Source: a virus
Direction: 5' to 3' (one strand)
IMG/VR virus record: IMGVR_UViG_3300049927_000087
Location: 1 to 40,204 of that record
Length of the DNA: 40,204 nt
Part shown: one piece after another, positions 30,376-38,823 of the stretch
Numbering within the stretch: the stretch's first letter is position 1
Layout of the letters: the number at the start of each line of letters is the position of its first letter
The notes under the pieces: generated by a model
Database searches by the model: none
Seen by the model: the letters and a program-made list of their open reading frames with translations, nothing else
What the model was told of the DNA's origin: nothing
Made by a program: the position numbers and the translations under genes

Positions 30376-32040
30376 ATGCCTGATTATTCGTTTCTGATGG
30401 GTGCGAAGCCGGTCGAGCTGCCGAATCCGCTCGACTTGGCGACGAAAGGCGTTTCGCTCGCCGGCCTGATGCAAAACGTCGATATGAACGCGCTGACGCT
30501 GCAACAGAAACAGCAAATGATGGCGCTATTTAAAGACCCGCGATACGTCTCGATGCTGTCGAGCATGATCGCTCCGGGCGGCGGCAACGCCGGGCAGCTC
30601 GGCGGCGGCCCCGGATCAGCGCCGGCCGCTCCGGGCGGATCGGCCGACCTGTCTGTGCTAAGCGATTATCCGGCCGCGGCGCCCGATGCGTTGCAGGGCA
30701 TCTTGAAAATGAAAATCGAGGGCGCGCAAGCGTACGAGAACACGCAGCGCGGGCTCAATTATCAGCAAGACGTGCTCGACAAGCGGCTCGCGAAAACGGC
30801 CGAAGCTGCGAACGCCGTCATGCAAAACCCGACGGCGCAAACAATCACGGCGTATGTGCACGCTCACGCGTTCACCGGCGCAGCTCCCGATGCCTTCGGC
30901 ACGCCGCCGTCGACGATGGACCCGAAGGCGTGGGGCGACTACGCGAGCAACGTATATGCATCGCTGTCCGATCCGAAGGTGCGCGCGGAGACGGCGAAGA
31001 TGCTCGTGGAAACTAAACTCGCACCGCAAAAAGTTGCGATCGAGCAACAGCAAGCCGATACCGCTTCGAAAGCGCAAGCGCTCAAGCAGGCGGAGTATTA
31101 CAAGGGCGAAGCGGTACAAGACCCCGACAGCAAGCAATGGTTCGTCAAAGTGCCGAACCCGAACGGCGTCGGCTTTACCATCATCAACGCCAACACCGGA
31201 CAGGTTCAGCTCGATAAAAATGCGCTGCCGCTATCTCCGGCAGACCGCGCCGCGGCGCAGCGCGACGCGGCGGCTACCGGGGCGGCATCGCCAACCGAGC
31301 CGAGCGGCGCGGGCGGCATGGTTCCATTGGGAACGGCCGGCGCCGTCCCGACTTCGCCGAGCGGGGCGCCAGTGACAGGGCCGGACTTCAAGGCAAAGGA
31401 GCTGTTCAAGTCCGCAGTGCCGGAAGTCGAGCACCTTACGGCGCAATCGAACGCGGCGTCGACAATGAAAGCGATGATCGAGGATTTACGCAAGGGCGAG
31501 GCACAGGGTATTTTTTCGGGAGGAATCGCTGGCACCGAATTTTTCCGCAAAGTCGCGAACATCGCGGCGGCCACTGGCGCGCTGTCGACGGATCAAGTCA
31601 ACAAGCTCGCCAACACTCAGGCATGGACCGCAGAGACGGGCAACCTTGTCGCGCAAGCCGTATCGCAATTCGCCGGCAGTCGCGTTGCTGCACGCGAGAT
31701 TCCGTTTTTCCAAGGCGTGAAGCCGGAGACGTTGCAGACGCCGGAGGGACGCGAGAAGTTGTATCAATCGTTGTGGAATATCAGCTCTCGCGTGCAGCAA
31801 ACCGCGGCGCAGGCGGGGCAGCACCTTGCGAAAAACCCGTCACTTCTCGGCTTCGCTCCGCAATTCAAGGATGAAAAGCTGCCGCCGATCCAGCTCGACG
31901 CGTTGCCGAACGCTCGGACGTGGCCGGCCGGTAAGGCGCTGCAAGACGACAGCGGGAATATCTGGCGAGCCGTCGGCGGCAAGTGGCAGAACACGGGCAA
32001 GGCTCCGGCGCCGGGGCTTGCCGATCAGGTTCCGCAATAA
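30376..32040 (+). CDS. Ejection/internal virion protein candidate, 554 aa
   Basis: Predicted to be mainly helical: MGAKPVELPNPLDLATKGVS at the start, QGILKMKIEGAQAYENTQRG, a charged coiled-coil part (about 160-250), then FKSAVPEVEHLTAQSNAAST and the C-terminal QVPQ. It is the counterpart by position of P22 gp20 (471 aa). No motif is specific enough for a firm name. One base of the stop overlaps the next ATG (TAATG). Confidence 0.65.
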   Translation: MPDYSFLMGAKPVELPNPLDLATKGVSLAGLMQNVDMNALTLQQKQQMMALFKDPRYVSMLSSMIAPGGGNAGQLGGGPGSAPAAPGGSADLSVLSDYPAAAPDALQGILKMKIEGAQAYENTQRGLNYQQDVLDKRLAKTAEAANAVMQNPTAQTITAYVHAHAFTGAAPDAFGTPPSTMDPKAWGDYASNVYASLSDPKVRAETAKMLVETKLAPQKVAIEQQQADTASKAQALKQAEYYKGEAVQDPDSKQWFVKVPNPNGVGFTIINANTGQVQLDKNALPLSPADRAAAQRDAAATGAASPTEPSGAGGMVPLGTAGAVPTSPSGAPVTGPDFKAKELFKSAVPEVEHLTAQSNAASTMKAMIEDLRKGEAQGIFSGGIAGTEFFRKVANIAAATGALSTDQVNKLANTQAWTAETGNLVAQAVSQFAGSRVAAREIPFFQGVKPETLQTPEGREKLYQSLWNISSRVQQTAAQAGQHLAKNPSLLGFAPQFKDEKLPPIQLDALPNARTWPAGKALQDDSGNIWRAVGGKWQNTGKAPAPGLADQVPQ

Positions 32041-33953
32041 TGGCCTTCACCGTCATTCCCGACAGTCCGGCCCCGGCGTCGCCTGCCGGCTTTACCGTCG
32101 TGCCCGATACTGGCGCCGCGGCGCCGCCGGCAGCTCCGGCCGGCGATCGGCCGCCATTGTGGGCCGTCGGGCTCGCGATGGCGACGGGCATTGACCCGCA
32201 GTTTTTCACCGATCCAGAGCAAGGACCGGCGGCCCTGAAAGCGCTCGCCCGGCAAGGCGGTCTGGCGGGCCGCTACGCGCTGCAAGGGCTCGCGAGCATC
32301 ACCGACCCGATCAATGCCGCTGTCGGCCTGCCACGAGCCCGAGACGTGGTTAAAAAGGGGCTCGACGTGGCCGGGCTGCCGGAGCCGCAGACGCCGATGG
32401 AGAATTTCGTCGGCGACGTGACGGAGGGCAGCGTGCCGTTGCTCGCGACCGGCGGCGCCGGAGCCGCCATGAAGGCGGCGGCCGGCCCGGTCGCGCGCGG
32501 CGTCGGCGCGGCGCTTACGGCCAACCCGGGAGCTCAAGCGGCAGCGGCCGGCGCATCGGCTGGCGCCGGCAGCGTTGGCAACCGGCAGCTCGAATTGAGC
32601 CCGATGCAAAACCTATGGTTTTCGCTGTTGACCGGCACGCTAGCGCCGACGGCCGCTACGGCCGCGTCCGAGATCGCGAGGGGCGGAGCGCGCGCCTTCG
32701 GTGCCGCAGTGCGGCCGTTCACGGAGAGCGGCCAAAAGACCAGCATCGGCCAACTGCTCAACCGCTTTTCGACCGATCAACCGTCGGCGCTGGCCGGCAT
32801 CGAGGGCGCACGCGAATTCGTGCCGGGCTCGGTCCCAACGACGGCCGAAGCCGCGGCCGATCCTGGCCTAGCCGGATTGCAACGCGGGCTGCAAAACACG
32901 CCGGAGGGCGCGGCGGCGTTCTCGACCAAAGCCAACGCGCAGAACAAAGCTCGGCTCGACTATTTGACGCAGACCGCGAAGACCCCGCAGGAATTGCAAG
33001 CGGCGATCGCCGATCGCGAATCACAAGCGGCGGCCGAATACGGTACGGCGTTTTCGTCCGGCGGCGAAATCAACCCGCAGACCAATCGCATGTTGAGCAA
33101 CGTACTCGATCGCCCGGCGATCATGAAGGCATGGCAGCAAGCGGAAACGCTCGCGGCAAACGACGGAATGAAGCCGCAGGCGATGGACCCGAACAACCCT
33201 CAGTTTTTGCATTACATCAAGCTCGCGCTCGACGATCAAATCGGAAAGTCGGCGGCGTCGGAAACATCGTTCGGTAAAAACGAAATGCGCATCATGACCG
33301 CGCCCGGCGGAGTCAAGGATAAATTTCTCGACGTGCTCGACAATATCTCTCCGTTGTACGGTATTGCGCGCGGCAACTATCAACAGGCGAGCGGGCCGAT
33401 CAATCGAATGTCGACGTTACAAGACATTATGAAGCGCGCGCAGCTCGCGACGCCGAACATCGAGCAAGACCCGGTTATGTCGGTTGCCGGCTGGAAACGC
33501 GCGCTCGCGCATCCAGACGTGACTGATCCTCTAAGCGGGTTGCTGCCGGAGGATCAGGCCATGCTCGGCAACGTCACGAGTGATCTGTCGCGCTCTGCGG
33601 CGACGGCAACGGCCGGCTCGCCGATCAAGTCGGACACTGCGCAGAATCTTGCCACGAGCAACGTAATCGCTGCCGCGCTCGGCAAGGGCGATCCGACGAG
33701 CCCGATCGGGCGCATACTCGCGTATCCTCTGAAAAAAGCGTACGAATGGAGCGGGGCGAATTCGGATATGTTCGAATTGTTGACCAAGGCGGCGCTCGAT
33801 CCAGCGTTGGCGGCGGAGCTGATGCGCCGGGCGCCGACGACCGCGGCCCGAACGTCGCTTGCGAAACTGCTCGCCGACCGCTCGCGTGCCTTCGCGATCG
33901 GCACGGGCGTCGGCTCTATGCCAGCCGCAGAATCAATCGGAGCAGGGCAATGA
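32040..33953 (+). CDS. Ejection/internal virion protein candidate, 637 aa
   Basis: The N-terminus is Pro/Ala-rich (FTVIPDSPAPASPAG), followed by hydrophobic helices near 120-200 (SVPLLATGGAGAAMKAAAGP, WFSLLTGTLAPTAATAASEI) and a soluble helical body. Position and length parallel P22 gp16 (609 aa), which acts in DNA entry. The hydrophobic section could insert in the membrane. No catalytic motif visible. TAATG overlap with the preceding stop. Confidence 0.65.
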   Translation: MAFTVIPDSPAPASPAGFTVVPDTGAAAPPAAPAGDRPPLWAVGLAMATGIDPQFFTDPEQGPAALKALARQGGLAGRYALQGLASITDPINAAVGLPRARDVVKKGLDVAGLPEPQTPMENFVGDVTEGSVPLLATGGAGAAMKAAAGPVARGVGAALTANPGAQAAAAGASAGAGSVGNRQLELSPMQNLWFSLLTGTLAPTAATAASEIARGGARAFGAAVRPFTESGQKTSIGQLLNRFSTDQPSALAGIEGAREFVPGSVPTTAEAAADPGLAGLQRGLQNTPEGAAAFSTKANAQNKARLDYLTQTAKTPQELQAAIADRESQAAAEYGTAFSSGGEINPQTNRMLSNVLDRPAIMKAWQQAETLAANDGMKPQAMDPNNPQFLHYIKLALDDQIGKSAASETSFGKNEMRIMTAPGGVKDKFLDVLDNISPLYGIARGNYQQASGPINRMSTLQDIMKRAQLATPNIEQDPVMSVAGWKRALAHPDVTDPLSGLLPEDQAMLGNVTSDLSRSAATATAGSPIKSDTAQNLATSNVIAAALGKGDPTSPIGRILAYPLKKAYEWSGANSDMFELLTKAALDPALAAELMRRAPTTAARTSLAKLLADRSRAFAIGTGVGSMPAAESIGAGQ

Positions 33954-34089
33954 CCGGGGTGTACAGCAGCCCAAGGGCGACGGTGAGCGCGATGATTCCG
34001 AGCGACGAAGCGATGCCTTGGAAGATTGACGGCGGCGGCGGATTCATCGGATCAAACGGCTCCGTGATCCGATCCATTTTTTCGCGCAT
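33916..34089 (-). CDS. Antisense small membrane protein, 57 aa
   Basis: Within the gap between the ejection and tail-fibre genes the minus strand encodes MREKMDRITEPFDPMNPPPP followed by about 30 hydrophobic residues (IFQGIASSLGIIALTVALGL, then LYTPVIALLRLILRLA). Codons end mainly in G or C. The charge and membrane pattern are protein-like. It overlaps the ejection gene by 38 bp. The competing plus-strand reading (33950-34114, 54 aa) is less protein-like but begins with ATGA, so the call is uncertain. Confidence 0.42.
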   Translation of the reverse strand: MREKMDRITEPFDPMNPPPPSIFQGIASSLGIIALTVALGLLYTPVIALLRLILRLA

Positions 34090-34115
34090 GGTCTTGTCCA
34101 CAAAGGAAGCATAGC

Positions 34116-35690
34116 ATGGCCGCTGCGATAGGGTACTACCCGCGCTTTCGCTCTTATGTGCCAGCGACAGGGCTCCCGAATGTTGGCGGCACTGTGCAGT
34201 TTTTCGTCGCCGGCACGGCGACGCCTTCGCCAGTGTATAGCGATGCAACGCTAACGGTTCCACTCGCCAATCCGTTGACATTGGATGCGAACGGCGAAGC
34301 TCTGTTCTACACGGGGGCCGGCGTCGCCTATAAGGTAACAGTCAGGGATTCGCTCGCCGCGCTGATCTGGACCGAAGATAACGTCATTTTCGGCGGCGGC
34401 TCCGGCACGAGCATCGCCGGAAGCTCTGGCGAATGGACGCAAGTTTCCGGCGCCCCGACGTTCATCGATGCGACGCACTTCGCGTACGTCGGCGATCAGA
34501 CGGCGACGTTCGATGCCAAGCGTCGCTTGAAGTCAACCGTCACGGCTGGCACCACGTATTCAACTGTCGTCTCGTCGCTATTCGCCGCCGGCAACACGAC
34601 GGTCACGGTGCTAAACGACGCAGGCAATTCACTAGATGCCGGGCTGTCTGTCGTGCAAGTTGGCATCCTCGATCCGGCGCATCCGTCGATACCGAACATC
34701 AGTAATTTTTTCCGCAAAAACTTTCTGCTCAATGGCGCTATGCAAGTAACGCAGCGCATCGCTGGCGGAGTGGCGAACACAGTTGTCGGATCGGTGCAAA
34801 CGCTCGATCGCTGGCAAGGGCGCATTGGCGCCGCTGGCAACGTCAACTATTCGCAAGTCGGGACCGTTGGATTGCTCGACGGATTGCCGTTCGCCTTGCG
34901 CATGCAGCGCGTGGCGGCGAACAACTCCGTTACCCCGATCCTGCTCGGGCAAAGCCTGGAGACGAACGATGCGACTCCGCTCGCCGACCAGTTCGCTACG
35001 CTTTCGTTTTGGGCCAAGGCCGGCAGCAATTTTTCCCCGGCCGGCGGCCTGCTCAATGCGTCGGTCAAGATTGGCACCGGAACCGACGAAAACATTTTCC
35101 TGCCGTATACCGGGCTCGCGACGCCGCTTAGCTCAAACTTCGCGCTGACCGCGCTATGGCAGCGCTTCCAAGTCGTCGGCCTGATACCGGCGGGCACGCC
35201 AATGGAAGCAGGCGTCCAATTCAGTTGGACGCCGACGGGCGTCGCTGGCGCCAACGATTTTTGCGACGTAACCGGCGTGCAGCTTGAAGTCTCTAACGCC
35301 GCGACGGACTTCGACCAGCGTCCGTTCTCGGAGACGGTTGCTCGGTGTCAGCGCTATTTTCAAAAGTCGTTTGCATACGGAACGGCGCCAGCGCAGAACG
35401 CCGGCCTTGCCGGCGCGTCCGCTGGAGTCGCCGGCAAGGCCGGCGCCCTTGCCGAGCACGTTCTTATCCCGCTGTCGGTGACTATGCGCGTGACTCCGAC
35501 GCCGGCTACATTCAATCCGAGCGCCGCTAACGCGCAAGTGCGCGACGTGGACGCGGCGGCGGATTGCAGCGCGACGGCGCAGAGCACAGTATTCGGCAAT
35601 TCGCTGATGGTGTTCAATGCTACTGGCAACGCTGGCACTGCCGTCGGCAATTTGCTCGCGATGCACTGGACAGCGGACGCGGAGCTGTGA
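34116..35690 (+). CDS. Tail fibre / receptor-binding protein, 524 aa
   Basis: The N-terminal 90 residues (GGTVQFFVAGTATPSPVYSD, ANPLTLDANGEALFYTGAGV) are the common virion-anchoring domain of phage fibres. After a linker the body (about 200-420) is a carbohydrate-binding jelly-roll: FLLNGAMQVTQR, LDRWQGRIG, LSFWAKAGSNFS, VQLEVSNAATDFDQRPFSET and CQRYFQKSF. The last 100 residues form a variable tip. The DNA at 35399-35445 forms a nested inverted repeat just where the variable tip begins. Confidence 0.85.
   Translation: MAAAIGYYPRFRSYVPATGLPNVGGTVQFFVAGTATPSPVYSDATLTVPLANPLTLDANGEALFYTGAGVAYKVTVRDSLAALIWTEDNVIFGGGSGTSIAGSSGEWTQVSGAPTFIDATHFAYVGDQTATFDAKRRLKSTVTAGTTYSTVVSSLFAAGNTTVTVLNDAGNSLDAGLSVVQVGILDPAHPSIPNISNFFRKNFLLNGAMQVTQRIAGGVANTVVGSVQTLDRWQGRIGAAGNVNYSQVGTVGLLDGLPFALRMQRVAANNSVTPILLGQSLETNDATPLADQFATLSFWAKAGSNFSPAGGLLNASVKIGTGTDENIFLPYTGLATPLSSNFALTALWQRFQVVGLIPAGTPMEAGVQFSWTPTGVAGANDFCDVTGVQLEVSNAATDFDQRPFSETVARCQRYFQKSFAYGTAPAQNAGLAGASAGVAGKAGALAEHVLIPLSVTMRVTPTPATFNPSAANAQVRDVDAAADCSATAQSTVFGNSLMVFNATGNAGTAVGNLLAMHWTADAEL
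35399..35445. repeat. Nested 17-bp inverted repeat within the tail fibre gene
   Basis: CGCCGGCCTTGCCGGCG (35399-35415) and CGCCGGCAAGGCCGGCG (35429-35445) are exact reverse complements around a 13-bp loop, and each arm is itself a 7-bp inverted repeat about CTT or AAG. It encodes an Ala/Gly-rich linker (GLAGASAGVAGKAGA). Confidence 0.85.
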
Positions 35691-35969
35691 TTGGACGAGC
35701 ACTCTCTAACTTTGACGCTTTCGGCGCGTCTTTTTCTCGCTATAGCCGCGCCGCTTTTGGTCGCACTGATAGGATTTTTCGTATGGCTTGCAACGATATC
35801 GACGCGAGTAACCGTGCTGGAGGAAACGTCGCGCGTGCAGTCAGCGGCAAGCAAAGAAGTAACCGACCGCATCGAGCACGAGCGCGAAGCGAATGACGCA
35901 CGAGTGCGCGATGATCTTCGGGAGTTAAGGGCAAGAGTTTTTCCACCATTGACCGGAGCGCAACAATGA
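35691..35969 (+). CDS. Single-pass membrane protein with coiled coil, 92 aa (TTG start)
   Basis: TTG at 35691 follows the fibre TGA directly, with GGAG six bases upstream. Residues about 15-35 (LFLAIAAPLLVALIGFFVWL) form one membrane helix; the rest is a coiled coil rich in Glu and Arg (VLEETSRVQSAASKEV, RIEHEREANDARVRDDLREL). This resembles small lysis-cassette proteins such as XhlA-type. A holin or accessory role is inferred from position. Confidence 0.65.
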   Translation: MDEHSLTLTLSARLFLAIAAPLLVALIGFFVWLATISTRVTVLEETSRVQSAASKEVTDRIEHEREANDARVRDDLRELRARVFPPLTGAQQ

Positions 35970-36397
35970 AGCGACTTATCGCATTATGTTTTTCGCTGTT
36001 GGCAAGCATTGCCGCGGCGCAGCCGTTCGACGAAAAGCTATGCACGACGATTCTTGCTGACGGCAAACCTCATTCCGAGGGATGCGTCACTTTTCACGGC
36101 CTGACGCTGCAAGATTTACAGCAACACCGGGCGCGACTCGTGCCGATCATGAAGGCTGCCAGCAACATGAAGGATTCGGGCGGCCCGTACACCGTGACGC
36201 TAACGGAGACGACTATCGACACGGCGGCAGGAACGAAGGGCGGCGCTGGCGACATGACGTTTACCGGGCTCAAACTGCAAGAGGCTGCGAAGCTGGCGCG
36301 GCTCGGTTTCAAAGCGAGTGATACGGCAGCGGCTGCCGCCGAAGCGAGCGGGCTGAAAGGACACAAGCATCCGTGGGGTCCGAATAAGGACGGCTAA
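35966..36397 (+). CDS. Secreted protein of unknown function, 143 aa
   Basis: MKRLIALCFSLLASIAAAQ is a Sec signal peptide with cleavage after AAA. The mature part has two cysteines, a beta-rich region (GPYTVTLTETTIDTAAG) and an Ala-rich helical end with GHKHPWGPNKDG. ATGA overlap at the start. Being in the lysis cassette suggests a periplasmic accessory to lysis or exclusion; inference only. Confidence 0.6.
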   Translation: MKRLIALCFSLLASIAAAQPFDEKLCTTILADGKPHSEGCVTFHGLTLQDLQQHRARLVPIMKAASNMKDSGGPYTVTLTETTIDTAAGTKGGAGDMTFTGLKLQEAAKLARLGFKASDTAAAAAEASGLKGHKHPWGPNKDG

Positions 36398-36399
36398 CC

Positions 36400-36861
36400 G
36401 TGGCGCCGTCCGAAAATCTGATCGACTTTCTTCGTGGTTGGGAAGGCCGCGGAGGGAAGCCGGCGCTCGACGCCTATCAAGATACCGGCGGCGTGTGGAC
36501 GATCGGCTACGGGCATACGCTGAGCGTTAGAGCCGGCAGCACTTGCACGGCCGAACAGGCGGAACAATTGCTTGCTGCCGACCTGTCGTTGCCCGCGTCA
36601 AGTGTCGAGCGCATGGTGCTCGTGCCGATGACGCAATGCCAGTATGATGCATTGTGCGCATTCGCGTTCAACGTCGGCGCCGCAGCTCTGCAAGGATCGA
36701 CGTTGCTGCGATTAGTAAACGCTGCCGCATTCGATCGCGCGGCGTTGCAATTCACCCGATGGGACCATGACCATTCGGGCGCCGAAGTGGAGGGGTTGTA
36801 CAAAAGGCGCGTTGCTGAGCAACGCATGTTCCTCGATGCCGACTATTCAATGCGACCATGA
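36400..36861 (+). CDS. T4-type lysozyme (GH24 muramidase), 153 aa (GTG start)
   Basis: The catalytic region RGWEGRGGKPALDAYQDTGG, followed by VWTIGYGHT, gives E15, D28 and T34 of the GH24 triad (T4 E11/D20/T26). The E-D spacing is four residues longer than in T4 while the D-T spacing is the same. ALCAFAFNVGAAALQGSTLL and FTRWDHDHSGAEVEGLYKRR are the conserved C-terminal elements. It cleaves the peptidoglycan glycan strand. No signal peptide or signal-anchor helix, so a holin must release it. GTG follows AAGGACGGCTAACC. Confidence 0.9.
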   Translation: MAPSENLIDFLRGWEGRGGKPALDAYQDTGGVWTIGYGHTLSVRAGSTCTAEQAEQLLAADLSLPASSVERMVLVPMTQCQYDALCAFAFNVGAAALQGSTLLRLVNAAAFDRAALQFTRWDHDHSGAEVEGLYKRRVAEQRMFLDADYSMRP

Positions 36862-36898
36862 ACATCAATATAACCCGCTGCCCGCCGTGCTCGTTCGT

Positions 36899-36920
36899 GC
36901 ATTGGCTCTGGAGCCAATGC
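36899..36920. other. 10-bp hairpin between lysozyme and the next gene
   Basis: GCATTGGCTC (36899-36908) and GAGCCAATGC (36911-36920) form a perfect 10-bp stem with a 2-base centre. No T-tract follows. It lies 43 bp before the likely start of the 98-aa gene and could control expression within the lysis cassette. Confidence 0.55.
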
Positions 36921-36962
36921 GTGTCCCTCAACCTGAAAGTGCACTTTGAAAGGCACCATAAC

Positions 36963-37259
36963 ATGAAGATTGGCGATACTGGCTCTGCAAAAATCGCTCC
37001 GACCGCTGCCGGGAAACCATCGACGGTGCAGAGCGTCAATTACTCCGTCGCTCCGCCAGGAATCTACAGCGTCACTCCGGCCGACGATGGTCTATCGGCC
37101 GCATTGGCGGCAGTCGGCGGCGGCACCGGAGCGGTACTTACCGTTACCGGCGTCAATGTTGCCGGCGTAACGCTGTCGGAAACTGCGGCGCTGCCAGACG
37201 TTGACGCCGCCGGACCGCCGGCCGCTGACGCGCTGAACCTGACGGTTACTTTCCCGTAG
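36963..37259 (+). CDS. Ig-like domain protein, 98 aa
   Basis: ATG at 36963 follows GAAAGGCACC, a better start than the in-frame ATG at 36858 (133 aa, ATGA overlap), whose extra N-terminus is Cys/His-rich and covers the hairpin. The body is a beta-sandwich, Ig-like (VQSVNYSVAPPGIYSVTPAD, AVLTVTGVNVAGVTLSETAA, ALNLTVTF), a fold common as decoration of phage structural proteins. Function unknown. Confidence 0.65.
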   Translation: MKIGDTGSAKIAPTAAGKPSTVQSVNYSVAPPGIYSVTPADDGLSAALAAVGGGTGAVLTVTGVNVAGVTLSETAALPDVDAAGPPAADALNLTVTFP

Positions 37260-37261
37260 CC

Positions 37262-37756
37262 GTGTTAAAAAAACAAGCGATAGGGGAAATGCTCGACGCG
37301 GCCCGCGTTGCGACGCTGTTCGTTGTCGGCTTTACCCTTTCGCTTGTTGTTGTTGTGCAATATCAAGATGCGCTCTACAAAATAAATTGGGCGCTCGTCG
37401 CGCTTATTTTCCTCGTCTCCGGTGGGTCGTTTATGGTCTATCGGTTCAACATGCGACGCGGAAATACTTACGACGTGCTCGATCTGTTCATGACGAACGG
37501 CATCGCCGATATCGGCAAGCACATGATTCTATTTTTCGCCGGGCTGTCGGCATGGGTTATTGTGCAAAAGATGCTGCTCGATCCGAAGGGCGATATCACT
37601 GGATTGGTCACGATCGTGCTCGGCACGTTCGTTGCAAAAGAAGTGCTCGGGCGCTTTGCCGACGCGATACGCGATCGGCCGGCGGCTCCTCCGCCCTCCG
37701 GCGATCAGAACGTAAACGTGTTACCGGCCGTTACCGGCAACCTGAAAGGCGCATGA
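37262..37756 (+). CDS. Multi-pass membrane protein, holin candidate, 164 aa (GTG start)
   Basis: Three to four hydrophobic helices: RVATLFVVGFTLSLVVVVQ, WALVALIFLVSGGSFMVY, MILFFAGLSAWVIVQ and TGLVTIVLGTFVAKEVLG; the C-terminus is Pro/Arg-rich. The lysozyme has no signal sequence, so a holin is required, and this is the best multi-pass candidate in the cassette. It is larger than most holins (164 aa), so the call is tentative. Confidence 0.6.
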   Translation: MLKKQAIGEMLDAARVATLFVVGFTLSLVVVVQYQDALYKINWALVALIFLVSGGSFMVYRFNMRRGNTYDVLDLFMTNGIADIGKHMILFFAGLSAWVIVQKMLLDPKGDITGLVTIVLGTFVAKEVLGRFADAIRDRPAAPPPSGDQNVNVLPAVTGNLKGA

Positions 37757-37757
37757 T

Positions 37758-38225
37758 ATGGACGCTGATCTGCTCCGATTGCTCTCGATGCTCACGCAAG
37801 GCGGTCGCGGTCAGGCCGGCCCGGTGACGCCGCCGACGCAGCTCCCGCCCGACTTCGCGGCTCGACAACTGCTCGGCGGCGGGATGCTCGGTCCGACGTT
37901 GGCGAATCGCAACGCGCAGCTCGCCGATCCGACGGCCGTCGCGCTCGCCGCGGCGGCGCAAGGCGCCGGAGCCGGCGCAGGCGGATCGCCAATGCCGCAA
38001 GTCAACATGCCGCCCGGCGGCGTGTTTATGCGGCCCGACGATCCGAGCACGATGAATCCGGCGCAGCTCGTCGCGTACATGAAAGCGCACAATATCAAAA
38101 AACCGAGCGCAATCGACGAGCTGATGGCGTTCCTAGCGAAGGCGTCGCAACCGACTACGGCTGCCGCTGGCTCGGGCGCGAAGTCGCTGTCGTCAATCTA
38201 CAACGGCACTACGTCGACGCCGTGA
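37758..38225 (+). CDS. Hypothetical protein, 155 aa
   Basis: ATG at 37758 is one base after the previous stop. Gly/Ala/Pro-rich, with NMPPGGVFMRPDDPSTMNPA, then YMKAHNIKKPSAIDELMAFL and a Ser/Thr-rich end. No signal or membrane segment. It sits between the holin candidate and Rz. Unknown function. Confidence 0.6.
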   Translation: MDADLLRLLSMLTQGGRGQAGPVTPPTQLPPDFAARQLLGGGMLGPTLANRNAQLADPTAVALAAAAQGAGAGAGGSPMPQVNMPPGGVFMRPDDPSTMNPAQLVAYMKAHNIKKPSAIDELMAFLAKASQPTTAAAGSGAKSLSSIYNGTTSTP

Positions 38226-38815
38226 CTATCCCCGGGCTTGGATTGCTCAATCCTTGGGTGCTCGCTGGCGCCCTCGTCGCCGCGATCGTGATCGGGGCCG
38301 GCGGGTATCACCTGGGCGCCCGCGTCACCGCGGCAAGCTACGAAGCGGATATCATCAAGGCGCAGCAACAGAAAGCGCTCGACGATGCGGCCGTAGCCGC
38401 GTCGATCGACAAGACCGCGGCAACATGGGCGGAGAAGTGGCGCTTCGCGCAATCGCAACTCCAAGTCGCGGAGAATACGCACCGCATCATCTATCGCAAC
38501 ATCAAGGAAAAGGTGCCCGTCTATGTCACGCCAAAAGCTGATGCTGCTTGCATTGTGCCTAACGGTTTCGTCGTGCTCTACGATGCAGCCGTCAGTGGGA
38601 ACAAGCCCGAATCTGTTGCCGCCGCTTACGGCGTCGGACCCGGCGATGTGGATCGACCCTCCGGCATACCGCTGTCTAAAATCGGATCAGTGTCCGTCGA
38701 CAACGCCGACGCCTGCTCCGGCTGGCACGACAAGCTCGAAACCTGCCGCGCCTACGTCAACACCGTAACCGGCTTTTACAACGATCTGCGATCGACCGTG
38801 CACGTTTGCAAATGA
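38222..38815 (+). CDS. Rz: i-spanin (Rz-like), 197 aa (GTG start)
   Basis: An N-terminal membrane anchor at about 11-30 (WVLAGALVAAIVIGAGGYHL) is followed by a periplasmic coiled-coil region (about 33-95: YEADIIKAQQQKALDDAAVA, ATWAEKWRFAQSQLQVAENT) and a C-terminal globular part. It pairs with the nested Rz1 lipoprotein to fuse inner and outer membranes in the last step of lysis. GTG overlaps the preceding stop (GTGA). The C-terminal half covers the Rz1 gene. Confidence 0.85.
   Translation: MTIPGLGLLNPWVLAGALVAAIVIGAGGYHLGARVTAASYEADIIKAQQQKALDDAAVAASIDKTAATWAEKWRFAQSQLQVAENTHRIIYRNIKEKVPVYVTPKADAACIVPNGFVVLYDAAVSGNKPESVAAAYGVGPGDVDRPSGIPLSKIGSVSVDNADACSGWHDKLETCRAYVNTVTGFYNDLRSTVHVCK
38523..38768 (+). 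CDS. Rz1: o-spanin lipoprotein (Rz1-like), nested, 81 aa
   Basis: Wholly inside Rz in another frame. MSRQKLMLLALCLTVSSC is a lipoprotein signal with lipobox TVSSC and lipidated Cys18, then a short Pro/Thr/Ser-rich periplasmic part (SPNLLPPLTASDPAM ... TTPTPAPAGTTSS), as in lambda Rz1. AAGGAAAAGGTGCC precedes its ATG. It should sit in the outer membrane and bind Rz. Confidence 0.85.
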   Translation: MSRQKLMLLALCLTVSSCSTMQPSVGTSPNLLPPLTASDPAMWIDPPAYRCLKSDQCPSTTPTPAPAGTTSSKPAAPTSTP

Positions 38816-38823
38816 GGGATGCC

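Noticed and set aside
33950-34114. 54-aa plus-strand frame with ATGA coupling after the 637-aa gene
   Set aside because: Composition is less protein-like than the minus-strand membrane reading of the same bases. The coupling keeps it as an alternative, so it is mentioned but not called.
34116-35690. Diversity-generating retroelement acting on the tail fibre
   Set aside because: No reverse transcriptase gene and no repeated template copy of the fibre 3' end were seen.
36858-36962. N-terminal extension of the 98-aa Ig-like protein to 133 aa
   Set aside because: The added part is Cys/His/Trp-rich, covers a perfect hairpin, and the internal ATG has a good AAAGG site. The ATGA overlap leaves some doubt.
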